Origin: JAWVFM01 sp963739355
GTDB taxonomy: Bacteria; Actinomycetota; Thermoleophilia; Solirubrobacterales; 70-9
Length of the DNA stretch: 64,000 bases
NCBI GenBank assembly: GCA_963739355.1
Contig: CAVUAD010000006.1
Span: forward strand, 558,001 to 622,000
Direction: 5' to 3'
Each line of letters starts with the position of its first letter. The stretch's first letter is position 1. Positions 1 to 9,973 of the stretch are shown here, piece by piece. Under the pieces are notes generated by a model. That model was given only the letters and a program-made list of their open reading frames with translations. It was not told where the DNA came from and did not search any database. The position numbers were made by a program, and so were the translations under genes.

Positions 1-1
1 G

Positions 2-97
2 CTGGTCGCCTGCCTCGACGAGGCCAACACGCTCGGCAAGACCTTCGACGTGGTCAAGGGCGAGACGCCGATCGCCGCCGCCCTCCAAGCCCTCTGA
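2..97 (+). CDS. C-terminal end of an NmrA/YwnB-like NAD(P)-binding protein (partial)
   Basis: The frame is open from the window edge to a TGA and gives about 31 residues. The segment GKTFDVVKGETPI resembles the last strand and helix of atypical short-chain dehydrogenases of the NmrA/YwnB type, Rossmann-fold proteins that bind NAD(P) or sense redox state. The catalytic and nucleotide-binding parts lie outside the window, so the assignment rests on this tail alone. A strong inverted repeat follows three bases after the stop and could terminate the transcript. Confidence 0.5.
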   Translation: MVACLDEANTLGKTFDVVKGETPIAAALQAL

Positions 98-99
98 AC

Positions 100-135
100 G
101 GTGTCAGACACCCTTAATAAAGGGTGCCTGACACC
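100..135. terminator. Hairpin with 16-bp arms, possible bidirectional terminator or REP-like element
   Basis: Two 16-nt arms starting GGTGTCAG and ending CTGACACC pair with one mismatch around an AATA loop. The hairpin lies between the convergent genes ending at 97 and 156, where a shared terminator is expected, and the AT-rich loop flanks could serve as U tracts. The GTCAGAC core also resembles the GGGTCAGACCC core of the repeats at 2.4 and 51 kb, so a dispersed-repeat origin is the alternative. Confidence 0.55.
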
Positions 136-155
136 TGCGGGTTTCGAGCCTGGCC

Positions 156-2315
156 CTACGGCACGTACGACGACGTCCGGCACGGCGCGTTCGAGCACTG
201 ATCCGTGATCCTGCCCGTGGCGTCGTTCAGGAAGTCGGAGATCTGCTGGCGTGCGGCCGGCGTCTTCCGCGGATCGCTGTGCGGGTCGAAATTCGGCGCC
301 GTCTGCGGATCGCTCTCCGGCGGCTGAATCGGCCCGAACGGCGGCGGCGAGACCCGCCCGGGGCCGGAGTCCCAGATCACGATGCCGGACCCGTTGAAGG
401 GCAGGCTCGGCATCGGGCTGATCCCGTAGAACAGGTTCTTGTCGTGGGAGAAGCGATCGCTCTCGAGCGCCGAGCCACCGGGCTCGTACGCCTTCGCGCC
501 GATCGTCCGCGCCTCCACGGCGGCCGAGTACATGCTCACCTGGTGGTCGCCATAGGCGACGTGCATGAGCACCTTGTGCGCCGGCGTGTCCGGCAGCGGG
601 TCGGTGGTCATGTTCTCCGCGTAGGCCTCGGCCTCGCCGCGATCCCACTGCTGCTCGACCAGGTCGAGGACCAGCGAGTACTGGGAGGTGTCCTTGTAGC
701 TCGCCTTGATGATCCCGTCGAACGTGCCGACGAAGTCGGTCGAGCGCTGGAGCAGGAGGCCGCCGTAGTCGGTGCCCGGGACGCCGAGCGCGGCGCGCGT
801 CAGGTCGGGCGAGAGCGCGGTGAGCCCGCCGCCCATGATGCCGCCCTGCGAGTTGCCGTAGTAGTAGAGGTGGCCCGTGTCGAACAGCGGGTTCGAGCTG
901 CCGTCCTGGAACGCCGGGTCCGACGCGAAGCCGGAGGGGCTTCGCAGCAGGCGGCCGAGGAACAGGGTGTTCAGGTAGCTCTGCTGCAGGCGGTCGCCAA
1001 CCGTCGGGAACTTGCTGAGATCGACGAGCGCGCCGACGTCATAGCCCTTGTCGTTCTCCGTGCCGGGCTTGCCGCTGCTGTCTCCGGCGAGCCCCCACCA
1101 CTCGGTGCCGCAGCTCACGAAGTTGTGATCGGCGGCCAGGCTGGCCTGGTTGCCGCCCGTTCCGTCGGTGGCCTCGGTGTCCTCGCCAAAGAGCCCGTGG
1201 CCGTAGACCATGGCGCGGGCCTTGCTGGCGTTCGAGGCAGAGCTCGGGATGATGCACGCGAAGTGCGCGGTCGCCGTGTTGTCGTCGGGCTGCACCGGCT
1301 TCGGATACGCGCCGCCGCCGCTCCCGTAGTTGAACGACCCGCCCTGCGCGCAGTTCGAGCTCGTCAGGTAGCACGGCACCTGGAAGGTCCCCTCGATCTC
1401 CTTGGCGATGCCGGCTGGGAGGCCGGTGGTCGTCGAGGAGAGGACCTGGAACGACGGGGCGCTTCCGGCGACGTCTCCGTCGCTGAGGTTGCTGTCGCCC
1501 AGCTGACGGAACGCGTCGTTGCGGATCGCGAGCATCGGGCCCGTGAGGCTCTTCCGGCTCGCGACCGTGAAGTCCCAGGCCTCATACAGGCTCTTCTGCT
1601 TGATGCCCGCCTTCTTGTCGAGCGTCTTGAAGATCTTCTTGTAGCGCGACTTCTGCGACTTCTCCGCCTTCGGCAGATTCCTGCCGTCGCGCAGGAGCTT
1701 GAACCACCTCGGCGCCTTCAAGGTCTTGCCCTTCTTGTTCTTCAGGTTGCGCAGGGCGACGACGTAGGTCTTCCCCTCGGGCAGAAGGGCGGCCGGGTGG
1801 ATGAGCAGCGTCGTCGTGTCGGTCGACGGAGCCGTGGCGTCGAGCTCGACCCAGATCGGCTGCCGCTTGCCGGTCTTCTCGTCGATCAGGACGATCGGCG
1901 CCTTCTTCGACTTGTATTTGGAGATGTTGGACTGCTGGACGGGGTTGGTCTTCGCCAGCGCTTGCGCGTTGTCGAGGCCCGGAACGCGATCGATGATCGT
2001 GCTGCCCGGGTCGAAGCCGTCGTTCATGTCGTAGGGACCGACGTCGATCGGGCCGTTGTTGCCAACCGGCATCGCGGCCTTCGGCAGGTGCAGCCTGCGC
2101 TTCGTGACGGTGGCCTTGTCCTTCTTCGTGTAGAGGTTGTTCGGGAACGGCACGAGGCAGGGCTTCGCCTTGAAGAGCTGGCAGTCGATTCCATTCGTCG
2201 GCGCGTCACCCGCCGACGCCGGGGCGGCCCCGGCAAACAGGGCGCCGGCCACGCTCGCCATCGCCAGCACGCCGAGCCACCGAGCCTTCGCTCGCATCGA
2301 ACCAACCTCTGCCAT
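156..2315 (-). CDS. Secreted alpha/beta-hydrolase-like protein
   Basis: The protein is 719 residues from the ATG at 2315, chosen because AGGAGG lies 5-6 nt upstream; an ATG 18 nt further in is the alternative. A signal peptide follows (basic start, hydrophobic run, then APASA). The central part holds GNSQGG with Ser near residue 489, which fits a nucleophile elbow of an alpha/beta hydrolase, preceded by YGHGLFGED, a plausible oxyanion loop. The N-terminal third is lysine-rich and beta-like. Paired Cys residues suit an exported protein. Substrate is unknown; similar large secreted hydrolase-like proteins occur in soil actinobacteria. It converges on the gene before it and is divergent from the ABC1 kinase, with two copies of a 41-nt repeat in between. 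Confidence 0.7.
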   Translation of the reverse strand: MAEVGSMRAKARWLGVLAMASVAGALFAGAAPASAGDAPTNGIDCQLFKAKPCLVPFPNNLYTKKDKATVTKRRLHLPKAAMPVGNNGPIDVGPYDMNDGFDPGSTIIDRVPGLDNAQALAKTNPVQQSNISKYKSKKAPIVLIDEKTGKRQPIWVELDATAPSTDTTTLLIHPAALLPEGKTYVVALRNLKNKKGKTLKAPRWFKLLRDGRNLPKAEKSQKSRYKKIFKTLDKKAGIKQKSLYEAWDFTVASRKSLTGPMLAIRNDAFRQLGDSNLSDGDVAGSAPSFQVLSSTTTGLPAGIAKEIEGTFQVPCYLTSSNCAQGGSFNYGSGGGAYPKPVQPDDNTATAHFACIIPSSASNASKARAMVYGHGLFGEDTEATDGTGGNQASLAADHNFVSCGTEWWGLAGDSSGKPGTENDKGYDVGALVDLSKFPTVGDRLQQSYLNTLFLGRLLRSPSGFASDPAFQDGSSNPLFDTGHLYYYGNSQGGIMGGGLTALSPDLTRAALGVPGTDYGGLLLQRSTDFVGTFDGIIKASYKDTSQYSLVLDLVEQQWDRGEAEAYAENMTTDPLPDTPAHKVLMHVAYGDHQVSMYSAAVEARTIGAKAYEPGGSALESDRFSHDKNLFYGISPMPSLPFNGSGIVIWDSGPGRVSPPPFGPIQPPESDPQTAPNFDPHSDPRKTPAARQQISDFLNDATGRITDQCSNAPCRTSSYVP

Positions 2316-2413
2316 CACGCCTCCTGTAGTCCCGCCGTCCGTCCCTGGACGGTCTTTGCACCTCTCGAGGCCTCCCAATCTAGCGGTACACGAGTCCCAA
2401 TTGCAGCCCGCCC

Positions 2414-2455
2414 ACCTAAAGAGGGTCAGACCCCCTTGAGGGTTGGTTGAGGGTT
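2414..2455 (+). repeat. 41-nt dispersed repeat, copy 1
   Basis: The unit starts ACCTAAAG, contains the dyad GGGTCAGACCC, and ends with two TTGAGGGT-type half-repeats. Copy 2 follows 38 nt later in the same orientation, and two inverted copies flank the cupin gene near 51 kb. All four copies are intergenic. Confidence 0.85.
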
Positions 2456-2492
2456 AGTAGGCACGGGTTCGTGGGAGCCAAGAGCCAGATCA

Positions 2493-2533
2493 ACCTAAAG
2501 AGGGTCAGACCCGGTTGAGGGTGGTTGAGGGTT
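2493..2533 (+). repeat. 41-nt dispersed repeat, copy 2
   Basis: Same unit as copy 1 with a few substitutions (GACCCGG in place of GACCCCC). It ends 15 nt before the start of the ABC1 kinase gene, so it also lies in that gene's promoter or leader region. Confidence 0.85.
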
Positions 2534-2547
2534 GGCAGACTGGGGTG

Positions 2548-3930
2548 ATGAGCGAGAAGGGGCCGATTCGCGGTCGGACGGCGCGGACCGCTCGCCTGGG
2601 GCGCGTTGCGGCCGGCGGGGCTGCGCGCTGGGCAGGCGACCGGCTCGACCGCCGCGGCACCGAGGACGAGCAGCGTCGTCGTCGCGGCGACCGGATGGTG
2701 GCGACGATCGACACGCTGGTCGACCAGCTCGCGGTGATGCGCGGCGCCGCGATGAAGGCCGGCCAGGTCCTCTCCACGGTCGAGTTCCCGGGGCTCGACC
2801 CCGACCAGGCGGAGTACCTGCAGAGCCGGCTCGCCTCGCTTCGCGACAACGTCCCGGCCGTCGGCTGGAAGCAGATGCGCGGGGTCCTGGAGGAGGACTG
2901 GGACGCCCCTCCCGAGGAGGTCCTGGCCGAGATCGGGCCGAACCCCGCGGCGGCCGCGTCCATCGGCCAGGTCTACCGGGCGCGCACCAAGGACGGCGAG
3001 GACGTCGCGGTCAAGGTCCAGTACCCCGGGATCGCCGACGCGGTGGAGTCCGACATGCGCAACCTGAAGATGCTGAGCCCTGTGCTGCGCCGGATGATGC
3101 CCGGCCTGGACGTCTCCACCGTGATGGAGGAGATGCGCGAGCGCATCGTCGAGGAGTGCGACTACGAGCTCGAGGCCGCCACGCACCGCCGGGTCGCGCG
3201 CTGGTGGCGCGGACACCCGTTCATCACCGTGCCGGCGGTCGACACCTCGCTCAGCCGCCGCCGCGTGCTGGTGACCGAGTGGATCGACGGCCTCTCCTTC
3301 GAGCAGGTCGGCGAGCAGGCCGACACGGTCCGCGACCGCTACGCGCAGATCGTCTACCGCTTCTTCTACGGCACGGCACTGGGCCTCGGCCTCGCCCTCG
3401 GCGACCCCCACCCGGGCAACTACCTGCTCGGCGAGGGCGGCAGGGTCGCGTTCTTCGACTTCGGCATGGCCCGCAAGCTGCCGCCCGACTACCTGCGCCG
3501 CGAGGCGCGGATCATGGAGGCCATCCGCGCAAGCGACGAGGCCGAGCTGCTGGCCGGGATGAAGGACCTCGGCTACCTCCCCGGCGAGCTGGCCGGGTGG
3601 CGGGGCGACCTGCTGATCCAGCACATGCGCGCGATCAGCTGGTGGCTCTACTCAGACGAGCCGCTGCGCCTCGCGCCCGAGGACCTCTGGCGCGGTACCG
3701 AGGCGCTCCGCGAGGACGGCGGCGACGAGCTGGTCGAGCAGCTGCGGAGAATGACCCTGCCACCGGAGGCGCTGCTGCTGCGCCGCATGGAGGGACTCCT
3801 CTTCCAGATCGCCTCGAGCATCCGCGCCGCGGCGCCCTGGGGCGCGCTGCTTCGCGAGCTCGTCGAGGGCGACGAGCCGGTGGGCGAGCTCGGGGCCCAG
3901 CACGCCGAGTGGCTGGCCGCGAAGGCCTAG
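2548..3930 (+). CDS. ABC1/AarF/UbiB-family atypical kinase
   Basis: 460 residues from ATG 2548. Motifs of the UbiB/ABC1 protein-kinase-like family are in order: KAGQ (residues 70-73), the alanine-rich nucleotide loop AAAASIGQVYRA (about 134-145), the invariant lysine in VAVKVQYPG (156), the catalytic-loop equivalent GDPHPGNYL and the metal-binding FFDFGMAR. The family supports isoprenoid quinone or lipid metabolism in bacteria, probably through an ATPase activity at the membrane; the substrate here is not visible. An upstream in-frame ATG at 2515 falls inside the repeat and was not chosen. Confidence 0.9.
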   Translation: MSEKGPIRGRTARTARLGRVAAGGAARWAGDRLDRRGTEDEQRRRRGDRMVATIDTLVDQLAVMRGAAMKAGQVLSTVEFPGLDPDQAEYLQSRLASLRDNVPAVGWKQMRGVLEEDWDAPPEEVLAEIGPNPAAAASIGQVYRARTKDGEDVAVKVQYPGIADAVESDMRNLKMLSPVLRRMMPGLDVSTVMEEMRERIVEECDYELEAATHRRVARWWRGHPFITVPAVDTSLSRRRVLVTEWIDGLSFEQVGEQADTVRDRYAQIVYRFFYGTALGLGLALGDPHPGNYLLGEGGRVAFFDFGMARKLPPDYLRREARIMEAIRASDEAELLAGMKDLGYLPGELAGWRGDLLIQHMRAISWWLYSDEPLRLAPEDLWRGTEALREDGGDELVEQLRRMTLPPEALLLRRMEGLLFQIASSIRAAAPWGALLRELVEGDEPVGELGAQHAEWLAAKA

Positions 3931-3934
3931 CCGC

Positions 3935-4516
3935 TCAATCGCCCTCGGGCGAGGGCCTGATCTCCCCGCGGCCCGCCTGCTGGATGTCCGCCGGGAGCCT
4001 CACGCCGAGCCGGTCCGCCACGGTCTCGAGGCGGATCCGCCAGGCAACGATCGCCCGGCGCTGACGGTTCTCGGTGTTGGGCAGCCCATCGAACTCGCGC
4101 TCCGGCAGCGCCGCGGTGAGCGCCGCGAGGTAGGAGTCCTCGAACACGTAGGTGTGCGCGTAGGCGCGGTTGGCCGCGCGCATCGCCGCCGGAACCGGAG
4201 TCACCTCCGCGGCCTCCCTGGCGTAGCCGGCGAAGCGGCGCTCGATCCGGCCCAGCCGTCGCTGTGCCGTCGCCGCGCCGATCTCGTGCTTGGCGTACGC
4301 CTCGGTGACCGGGTCGACGTTCTCGAGCAGGTCGTTCACCGGCAGGCGCACGCGCTCGACGGCCGCGACGTAGCGGCGAAGCTGCCCCGCCGCGGAGTCA
4401 ATCGCCGCGGAATCAGCCGATGCCGAGCCGGTCGACGCGGAGGAGCCGGAGCCCTCGCACCCGGCGAGCGCCGCCGCGGCGGCCGCGAGGATGGCTGCCG
4501 CGGCCTGCCGGCTCAG
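3935..4516 (-). CDS. Predicted lipoprotein
   Basis: About 193 residues. The N-terminus is a short signal peptide with lipobox LAGC, followed by a Ser/Ala-rich linker and a helical, charged domain (RRYVAAVERVRLPVNDL onward). No ATG, GTG or TTG exists in frame near the signal; the best start is CTG 4516, which overlaps the stop of the preceding lipoprotein gene (CTGA), implying translational coupling. No enzymatic motif was recognised. The two lipoproteins form a small operon. The start codon is the weakest part of this call. Confidence 0.65.
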   Translation of the reverse strand: MSRQAAAAILAAAAAALAGCEGSGSSASTGSASADSAAIDSAAGQLRRYVAAVERVRLPVNDLLENVDPVTEAYAKHEIGAATAQRRLGRIERRFAGYAREAAEVTPVPAAMRAANRAYAHTYVFEDSYLAALTAALPEREFDGLPNTENRQRRAIVAWRIRLETVADRLGVRLPADIQQAGRGEIRPSPEGD

Positions 4517-4761
4517 TACCCGTAACCGCCGCCGGACCCGCCGCCGCTCGACGCCGGAGTCCCGCCGCTCGATGACGTGGAGGTCGATCCGCTGCTGGTC
4601 GTCGTGCTCGTCGGGGCGGTCGTGCTGGTCGAGGCGCTGGTGCTCGTCGCCGGCGAGGATGAACCCGAGTCGCTGCTGCTCGAGCCGCCGCATCCGGCCG
4701 CGGCGAGCGCCAGGGCCGCCACGCCCGCCAGAAGGGAGGCCCGCATCGTCCGTGTCTTCAC
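4513..4761 (-). CDS. Small Ser/Thr-rich lipoprotein
   Basis: 82 residues from GTG 4761, chosen for AAGGAG six bases upstream; a GTG 18 nt earlier is possible. The signal peptide (KTRTMRASLLAGVAALALA) ends in lipobox AAGC, and the mature part is almost only Ser, Thr, Gly and Pro with a GGGYGY end, so it is a membrane-anchored low-complexity peptide. It overlaps the next lipoprotein gene by four bases. Function is unknown. Confidence 0.7.
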   Translation of the reverse strand: MKTRTMRASLLAGVAALALAAAGCGGSSSSDSGSSSPATSTSASTSTTAPTSTTTSSGSTSTSSSGGTPASSGGGSGGGYGY

Positions 4762-4844
4762 TGATTGCTCCTTCGTCACAGGGTTGTCGCGAGGAATACG
4801 GGCGAGGCGGTGTCAAACGTTCACCTCGCTAGTGTCGAATTCGC

Positions 4845-5894
4845 ATGGGCGCAGGCACCCCGACTCTATCCGCACCCCTTTCCGTGCTCGACCTGGCGGG
4901 CGTCGCCGACAACGCCACGCACGGCGAGGCGCTCACGGCCTCGATCGAGCTGGCCAAGACCGCGGAGCGGCTGGGCTACCACCGCCACTGGGTCGCCGAG
5001 CACCACAACATCCCCGGGGTCGCAAGCTCGGCGCCGGGCGTCCTCGCCGCCACGCTCGCCGCGCACACCGAGACGATCCGGGTCGGCGCCGGCGGCGTGA
5101 TGCTCCCGAACCACGCGCCGCTCGTCGTCGTGGAGCAGTTCGGGATGCTCGAGGCCCTCTACCCCGGGCGGATCGACCTCGGGATCGGCCGCGCCCCGGG
5201 CACCGACCAGATCACCGCGGCCGCGCTCCGCCGCCGCGTCGACCCGCTCTCCGACTCCGAGTTCCCGCAGGCGCTGGCCGAGCTCTTCGCCTACTTCGAC
5301 GGCGAGGGCTTTCCCGAGGGCCACCCCTTCTCGCACATCAACGCGGTGCCCGGCCGCGGCGACAAGCCCGCGATCTGGCTGCTCGGCTCCAGCGACTACA
5401 GCGCCACGCTGGCCGGGCGCCTCGGCCTGCCGTTCTCCTTCGCCCACCACTTCAGCCCGCGGAACACCGTCGAGGCGATGCGCCTCTACCGCCAGAGCTT
5501 CCAGCCCTCCGGCACCCTCGAGCAGCCGCACGCGATGGTGGCCGTGGCCGTGGTCTGCGCGTCCGACGACGAGCGCGCCCGCTACCTGGCGGGCCCATCG
5601 CGGCTCTCGATGGCTCGGCTTCGCACCGGCATGCCGACCCGGCTGCCGAGCCCGGAGGAAGCGGCGGCCCACGAGTACTCGCCCGGCGAGCAGTCCGCCG
5701 TGGGCTCGCTGAGCGGCTCCGCCGTGATCGGCAGCCCCGACACCGTCAGGGAGGGCCTCACCGACCTCCTCGCCCGCACCGGCGCCGACGAGCTGATCCT
5801 GACCACCATGGTCTACGACCCCGCCGACCGCATCCGCTCGTTCGAGCTGGTGGCAGAGCTCGCCGGCCTCACCGGAGCCCCGGCCCACGGGTAG
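4845..5894 (+). CDS. LLM-class flavin-dependent oxidoreductase
   Basis: 349 residues, full length for the family. The N-terminus LSVLDLAGVAD and the segments YHRHWVAEHHNIPGVASS, GGVMLPNHAPLVVVEQF and RIDLGIGRAPGTDQ are hallmarks of the single-component luciferase-like monooxygenase group (MsnO8-like), TIM-barrel enzymes using FMN or F420. The substrate cannot be inferred. The gene is transcribed away from the lipoprotein operon and is followed by an aldo/keto reductase gene in the same direction, so the two may be co-transcribed redox enzymes. Confidence 0.92.
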   Translation: MGAGTPTLSAPLSVLDLAGVADNATHGEALTASIELAKTAERLGYHRHWVAEHHNIPGVASSAPGVLAATLAAHTETIRVGAGGVMLPNHAPLVVVEQFGMLEALYPGRIDLGIGRAPGTDQITAAALRRRVDPLSDSEFPQALAELFAYFDGEGFPEGHPFSHINAVPGRGDKPAIWLLGSSDYSATLAGRLGLPFSFAHHFSPRNTVEAMRLYRQSFQPSGTLEQPHAMVAVAVVCASDDERARYLAGPSRLSMARLRTGMPTRLPSPEEAAAHEYSPGEQSAVGSLSGSAVIGSPDTVREGLTDLLARTGADELILTTMVYDPADRIRSFELVAELAGLTGAPAHG

Positions 5895-5957
5895 GCCGCT
5901 CCCCACCGCCGCCGCGAACCGGCGCACCGGCGAGGCCGCCTCGGCGAGGATGCGCGC

Positions 5958-6731
5958 TTGACCAGCGCCTCCAAGACCGTTCCCGCCGGCTCGCGCCGGC
6001 TCGGCCGCATCGGACTCGGCACGAACCGGCTGACCGATACGCCCGAGAACCGCGCCTTCCTGCAGGCCGCGGTGGACGCGGGGCTCAACCACATCGACAC
6101 CGCCCACCTCTACACGGGCGGCGAGAGCGAGCGGACCATCGGCAACGCCCTGGCGCCGTTCGGAGACGGGCTCACGGTCGCCACCAAGGGCCACTACCGC
6201 GGCGGCGGGGCCGAGACGCTGCGCGAGGAGCTCGAGGAGAGCCTGCGGCGCCTGCGGACCGAGCGCATCGCCCTCTACTACGTCCACCGCTTCCACCCGG
6301 AGTTCTCGATCGAGGACACGCTCACCCCGCTCGCCGCGGCCATCGAGGCGGGCAAGGTCGAGAACGTGGGCATCTCCGACGTCAGCGTCGAGCAGATCCG
6401 CCTCGCGCGCACCGTCCTCCCGATCGCGGCCGTGCAGAACGAGTACTCGCTGGCCGAGCGCCGCTACGACGACGTCGTCGAATACTGCGAGCGCGAGTGC
6501 ATCGCCTTCGTCCCCTACTTCCCGCTGCGCGGCGGCGGGCGGAAGCTGAAGAAGGTCGCCAAGGCCCATGGCGCCGCGCCCGAGCAGGTGAAGCTGGCCT
6601 GGCTCCTGCACCGCTCGCCGGCGATGGCGCCGATCCCGGGAACGCTCTCGATCGAGCACCTGCGCTCGAACCTCCAGGCCCGCGAGCTGGAGCTCGCCGA
6701 CGACGAGCTGCGGGCGCTCGGCGGCGCATGA
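5958..6731 (+). CDS. Aldo/keto reductase
   Basis: 257 residues from TTG 5958 with GAGGA eight bases upstream. The barrel starts with LGRIGLGTNRLTD, then NHIDTAHLYTGGESER carries the catalytic Asp and Tyr, ATKGHY the Lys, and YYVHRFHP the His region. The C-terminal LAWLLHRSPAMAPIPGT is the NADPH-binding strand of the AKR family. At 257 residues it is on the short side for the family. It probably reduces small carbonyl compounds in the cytoplasm; no specific substrate is indicated. A hairpin and T tract lie about 60 nt after its stop. Confidence 0.92.
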   Translation: MTSASKTVPAGSRRLGRIGLGTNRLTDTPENRAFLQAAVDAGLNHIDTAHLYTGGESERTIGNALAPFGDGLTVATKGHYRGGGAETLREELEESLRRLRTERIALYYVHRFHPEFSIEDTLTPLAAAIEAGKVENVGISDVSVEQIRLARTVLPIAAVQNEYSLAERRYDDVVEYCERECIAFVPYFPLRGGGRKLKKVAKAHGAAPEQVKLAWLLHRSPAMAPIPGTLSIEHLRSNLQARELELADDELRALGGA

Positions 6732-6790
6732 TCCGACCCCTTTGCAGGCGGTTCCGGCTCGCGCCGCCCGGTTCACTGCTACCTTGCGCG

Positions 6791-6830
6791 CACGGACGAC
6801 CGTCGTCCGTGAGTTTTCGTTTTTCTCTCT
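6791..6830 (+). terminator. Rho-independent terminator-like hairpin
   Basis: CACGGACGA and TCGTCCGTG pair perfectly over 9 bp with a 3-nt loop, then a T-rich run (TTTTCGTTTTTCTCTCT) follows. It sits between the aldo/keto reductase stop and the DEAD-box gene, about 80 nt before the helicase start. It either ends the reductase transcript or acts as an attenuator in the helicase leader. Confidence 0.75.
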
Positions 6831-6909
6831 AGTGCGCTCAGCGCGATCGGATTGAGCCTCGAACTCTCCCTTCGCCCGGCGGCCCCAGGCTGCCGAAGGA
6901 GTAACCAAC

Positions 6910-8115
<1,206 letters not shown>

Positions 8116-8235
8116 TGCGCGCCGGGTTGTCAGGGTTCGATTTCGCCGGCCGCGGGTAGGCGGGGAGAGCCTCGCCGTCCAGGGCCTTTATCGGAGCGCT
8201 AACCCGCCCTCGTAACCCTGCCGATGAGCTAGTAG

Positions 8236-9153
8236 ATGAGCAGCAACGCCATCACCCACATGAGCCCCGCCCAGCGCCGCGCCCTTCTCGGGCTCGGCAC
8301 CGGGCTTGCCGCAACCGGCGCGCTCCTCGCGGTGATCCTCACCAAGGGCCACCAGTTCTCCGCGGCGATGGGCACGGTCCCGGTTGGGATCCTCGCCGCG
8401 GTCGTCGGCGTCGAGCTGCTCTGGATTCTGGCGCGGTGCGAGGCCTGGGCGGTCTGCATCGACGCCGCCGGCGGCACCGTCGAGCGCCGCACCCTCTTTC
8501 GCGCCGCCAGCCTCGGCTACCTCGGCAACGTCCTGAACCCGCAGCTCGGCCTCGCCCTGCGCATCGCGGCTCTGCGCCGCTCGGCGCCCGAGGAGAGCCC
8601 AACGGCGCCCGTCCTCGTCGCAGCGGAGCTGCCGATCGTGATCATCGAGCTCGGCCTGGCCGCGCTCCTGTCCTTCACCCTCGTCGGCGCCCTCGGGCTG
8701 CCGTGGTGGGTCCCCCTCGCCGCCCTCGGCACCGTCGGGACGCTGATCGCGCTGACCTGCCGCTTCGCCGCCCACCACCGCGACCGCGCCTGGCGCGGGC
8801 TGGCCGTGATGACCGGGCTTCGCAACCGCACCCGCATCGTCGGCCTCGTGGTCATCGCCGTCTCGCTCCAGGTGGTCCGCAACTGGCTCATCCTGCACGC
8901 GCTCGGCGCCGACGCCTCGATCTTCGACTCGGTCGCCCTGCTCATCGGGATGGCGGCCATCGGCCTCCTCCCGGTCGGCCCCGGCCTCGGCGCCGCGGCC
9001 TGCGTTCTCATCCTCGGCTCCAACGGCGTGGCCACGATGGCCGCGGCCGGAACGCTCCTCACGCTGACCGCCACGCTCGGCGCCGCGGTCTTCGCGTCCT
9101 GGGCTCTCGTCGACCGCCTGCGGCCGACCGCCCCGGCAACCGCGCTTCCCTGA
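8236..9153 (+). CDS. Polytopic membrane protein, LPG synthase TM/flippase-like (UPF0104)
   Basis: 305 residues with roughly eight hydrophobic segments and few soluble loops. The segment ASLGYLGNVLNPQLGLALRI, with a conserved-looking Asn-Pro then Gly, and the arginine-bearing loop before it resemble the transmembrane domain of lysylphosphatidylglycerol synthases and AglD-like flippases (PF03706). No soluble aminoacyl-transfer domain is fused. A role in lipid or glycan translocation is possible but not shown by the sequence. Confidence 0.6.
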   Translation: MSSNAITHMSPAQRRALLGLGTGLAATGALLAVILTKGHQFSAAMGTVPVGILAAVVGVELLWILARCEAWAVCIDAAGGTVERRTLFRAASLGYLGNVLNPQLGLALRIAALRRSAPEESPTAPVLVAAELPIVIIELGLAALLSFTLVGALGLPWWVPLAALGTVGTLIALTCRFAAHHRDRAWRGLAVMTGLRNRTRIVGLVVIAVSLQVVRNWLILHALGADASIFDSVALLIGMAAIGLLPVGPGLGAAACVLILGSNGVATMAAAGTLLTLTATLGAAVFASWALVDRLRPTAPATALP

Positions 9154-9188
9154 GCCGGTACCCTCTGTTTACTGCCCGCTGGGTCCTA

Positions 9189-9234
9189 CTCGTCCCTTTC
9201 CGCCCTCCGAGCTGCCTTCCACGAAAGGGACGAG
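9189..9234. promoter_or_regulatory. Perfect 12-bp inverted repeat in the leader of the DUF2294 gene
   Basis: CTCGTCCCTTTC at 9189-9200 is exactly complementary to GAAAGGGACGAG at 9223-9234, with a 22-nt spacer. It lies after the membrane-protein gene and 47 nt before the DUF2294 start. No T tract follows, so an operator or leader hairpin is as likely as a terminator. Confidence 0.55.
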
Positions 9235-9280
9235 AAAGAGTGTTCGCGTGAGCGACACCGGTACCAAGCAGGAGCGCGCC

Positions 9281-9652
9281 ATGCACGAGGAGATCTCGAG
9301 CTCGCTGGCGTCTCTATGGAACAACTACTCGGGCTCTCGCCCCAGCGAGGTCTCGACCACCATCCGCGACGCCAAGGTTCGCTGCCGCCTCGAGGGCGGC
9401 GTCCACGACTTCGACGCGGCGCTCGAGCTCGCCGAGACGCAGGACATCGGCATCGGCGAACGGCGCCTCACCATGTACACCTTCCGCCGCGAGGCGATGG
9501 AGGCGGTCTCCCGCATCACCCACCGCCGCGTGCTCGCCTTCGTGTCCAACCACGACAGCGACGCCAACGTGGCGACCGAGGTCTTCATCATCGACTCGCC
9601 CCCCGCGGCGACCCGCTCGATCTTCGAGGCCAGGCAGAACCTCGAGGCCTGA
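9281..9652 (+). CDS. DUF2294 domain protein
   Basis: 123 residues from ATG 9281, chosen for AGGAG six bases upstream; a GTG at 9248 extends it by 11 residues. The pattern GSRPSEVSTTI, a central basic helix around TFRREAMEAV, then RRVLAFVSNHDSDANVATEVF matches DUF2294, a small cytoplasmic family of unknown biochemical function. It stands alone between a membrane protein and a UBP-finger protein. Confidence 0.8.
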   Translation: MHEEISSSLASLWNNYSGSRPSEVSTTIRDAKVRCRLEGGVHDFDAALELAETQDIGIGERRLTMYTFRREAMEAVSRITHRRVLAFVSNHDSDANVATEVFIIDSPPAATRSIFEARQNLEA

Positions 9653-9690
9653 GCGCCGGGCCCACTTGACGGCTTTGCCAAGCTGAGGGC

Positions 9691-9966
9691 ATGGCCGCCT
9701 GCACCCATCTCGACCAGATCGAGTACCTCGAGCCGCCCGGTGACGTCGAGGGCTGCGAGGAGTGCCTCAAGATCGGCGGCCGCTGGGTCCACCTGCGCAT
9801 GTGCCAGGAGTGCGGCAAGGTCGGCTGCTGCGACTCCTCCCCCAACCAGCACGCGTCCAAGCACGCCGCCGAGGCCGGCCACCCCGTCCTGCGCTCAATC
9901 GAGCCCGGCGAGGACTGGTCCTGGTGCGCGGTCGACGAGGTGATGTTCCGCCTCACCCGCGACTGA
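9691..9966 (+). CDS. UBP-type zinc finger protein
   Basis: 91 residues forming one zf-UBP domain. Metal ligands are in order: C4, H6, C22, C25, C38, C41, C46, H54, H58 and H64. In eukaryotes this fold binds the C-terminus of ubiquitin; the stand-alone bacterial proteins are common in actinobacteria and their partner is unknown. The CQECGKVGCCDSSPNQHASK core is characteristic. Confidence 0.9.
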   Translation: MAACTHLDQIEYLEPPGDVEGCEECLKIGGRWVHLRMCQECGKVGCCDSSPNQHASKHAAEAGHPVLRSIEPGEDWSWCAVDEVMFRLTRD

Positions 9967-9973
9967 GCGCTCC

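Noticed and set aside
279..2450. Long + strand open frame opposite the secreted hydrolase-like gene
   Set aside because: It is Arg/Leu/Val-rich antisense text of a gene with signal peptide and hydrolase motif on the minus strand; such shadows are common in high-GC DNA.
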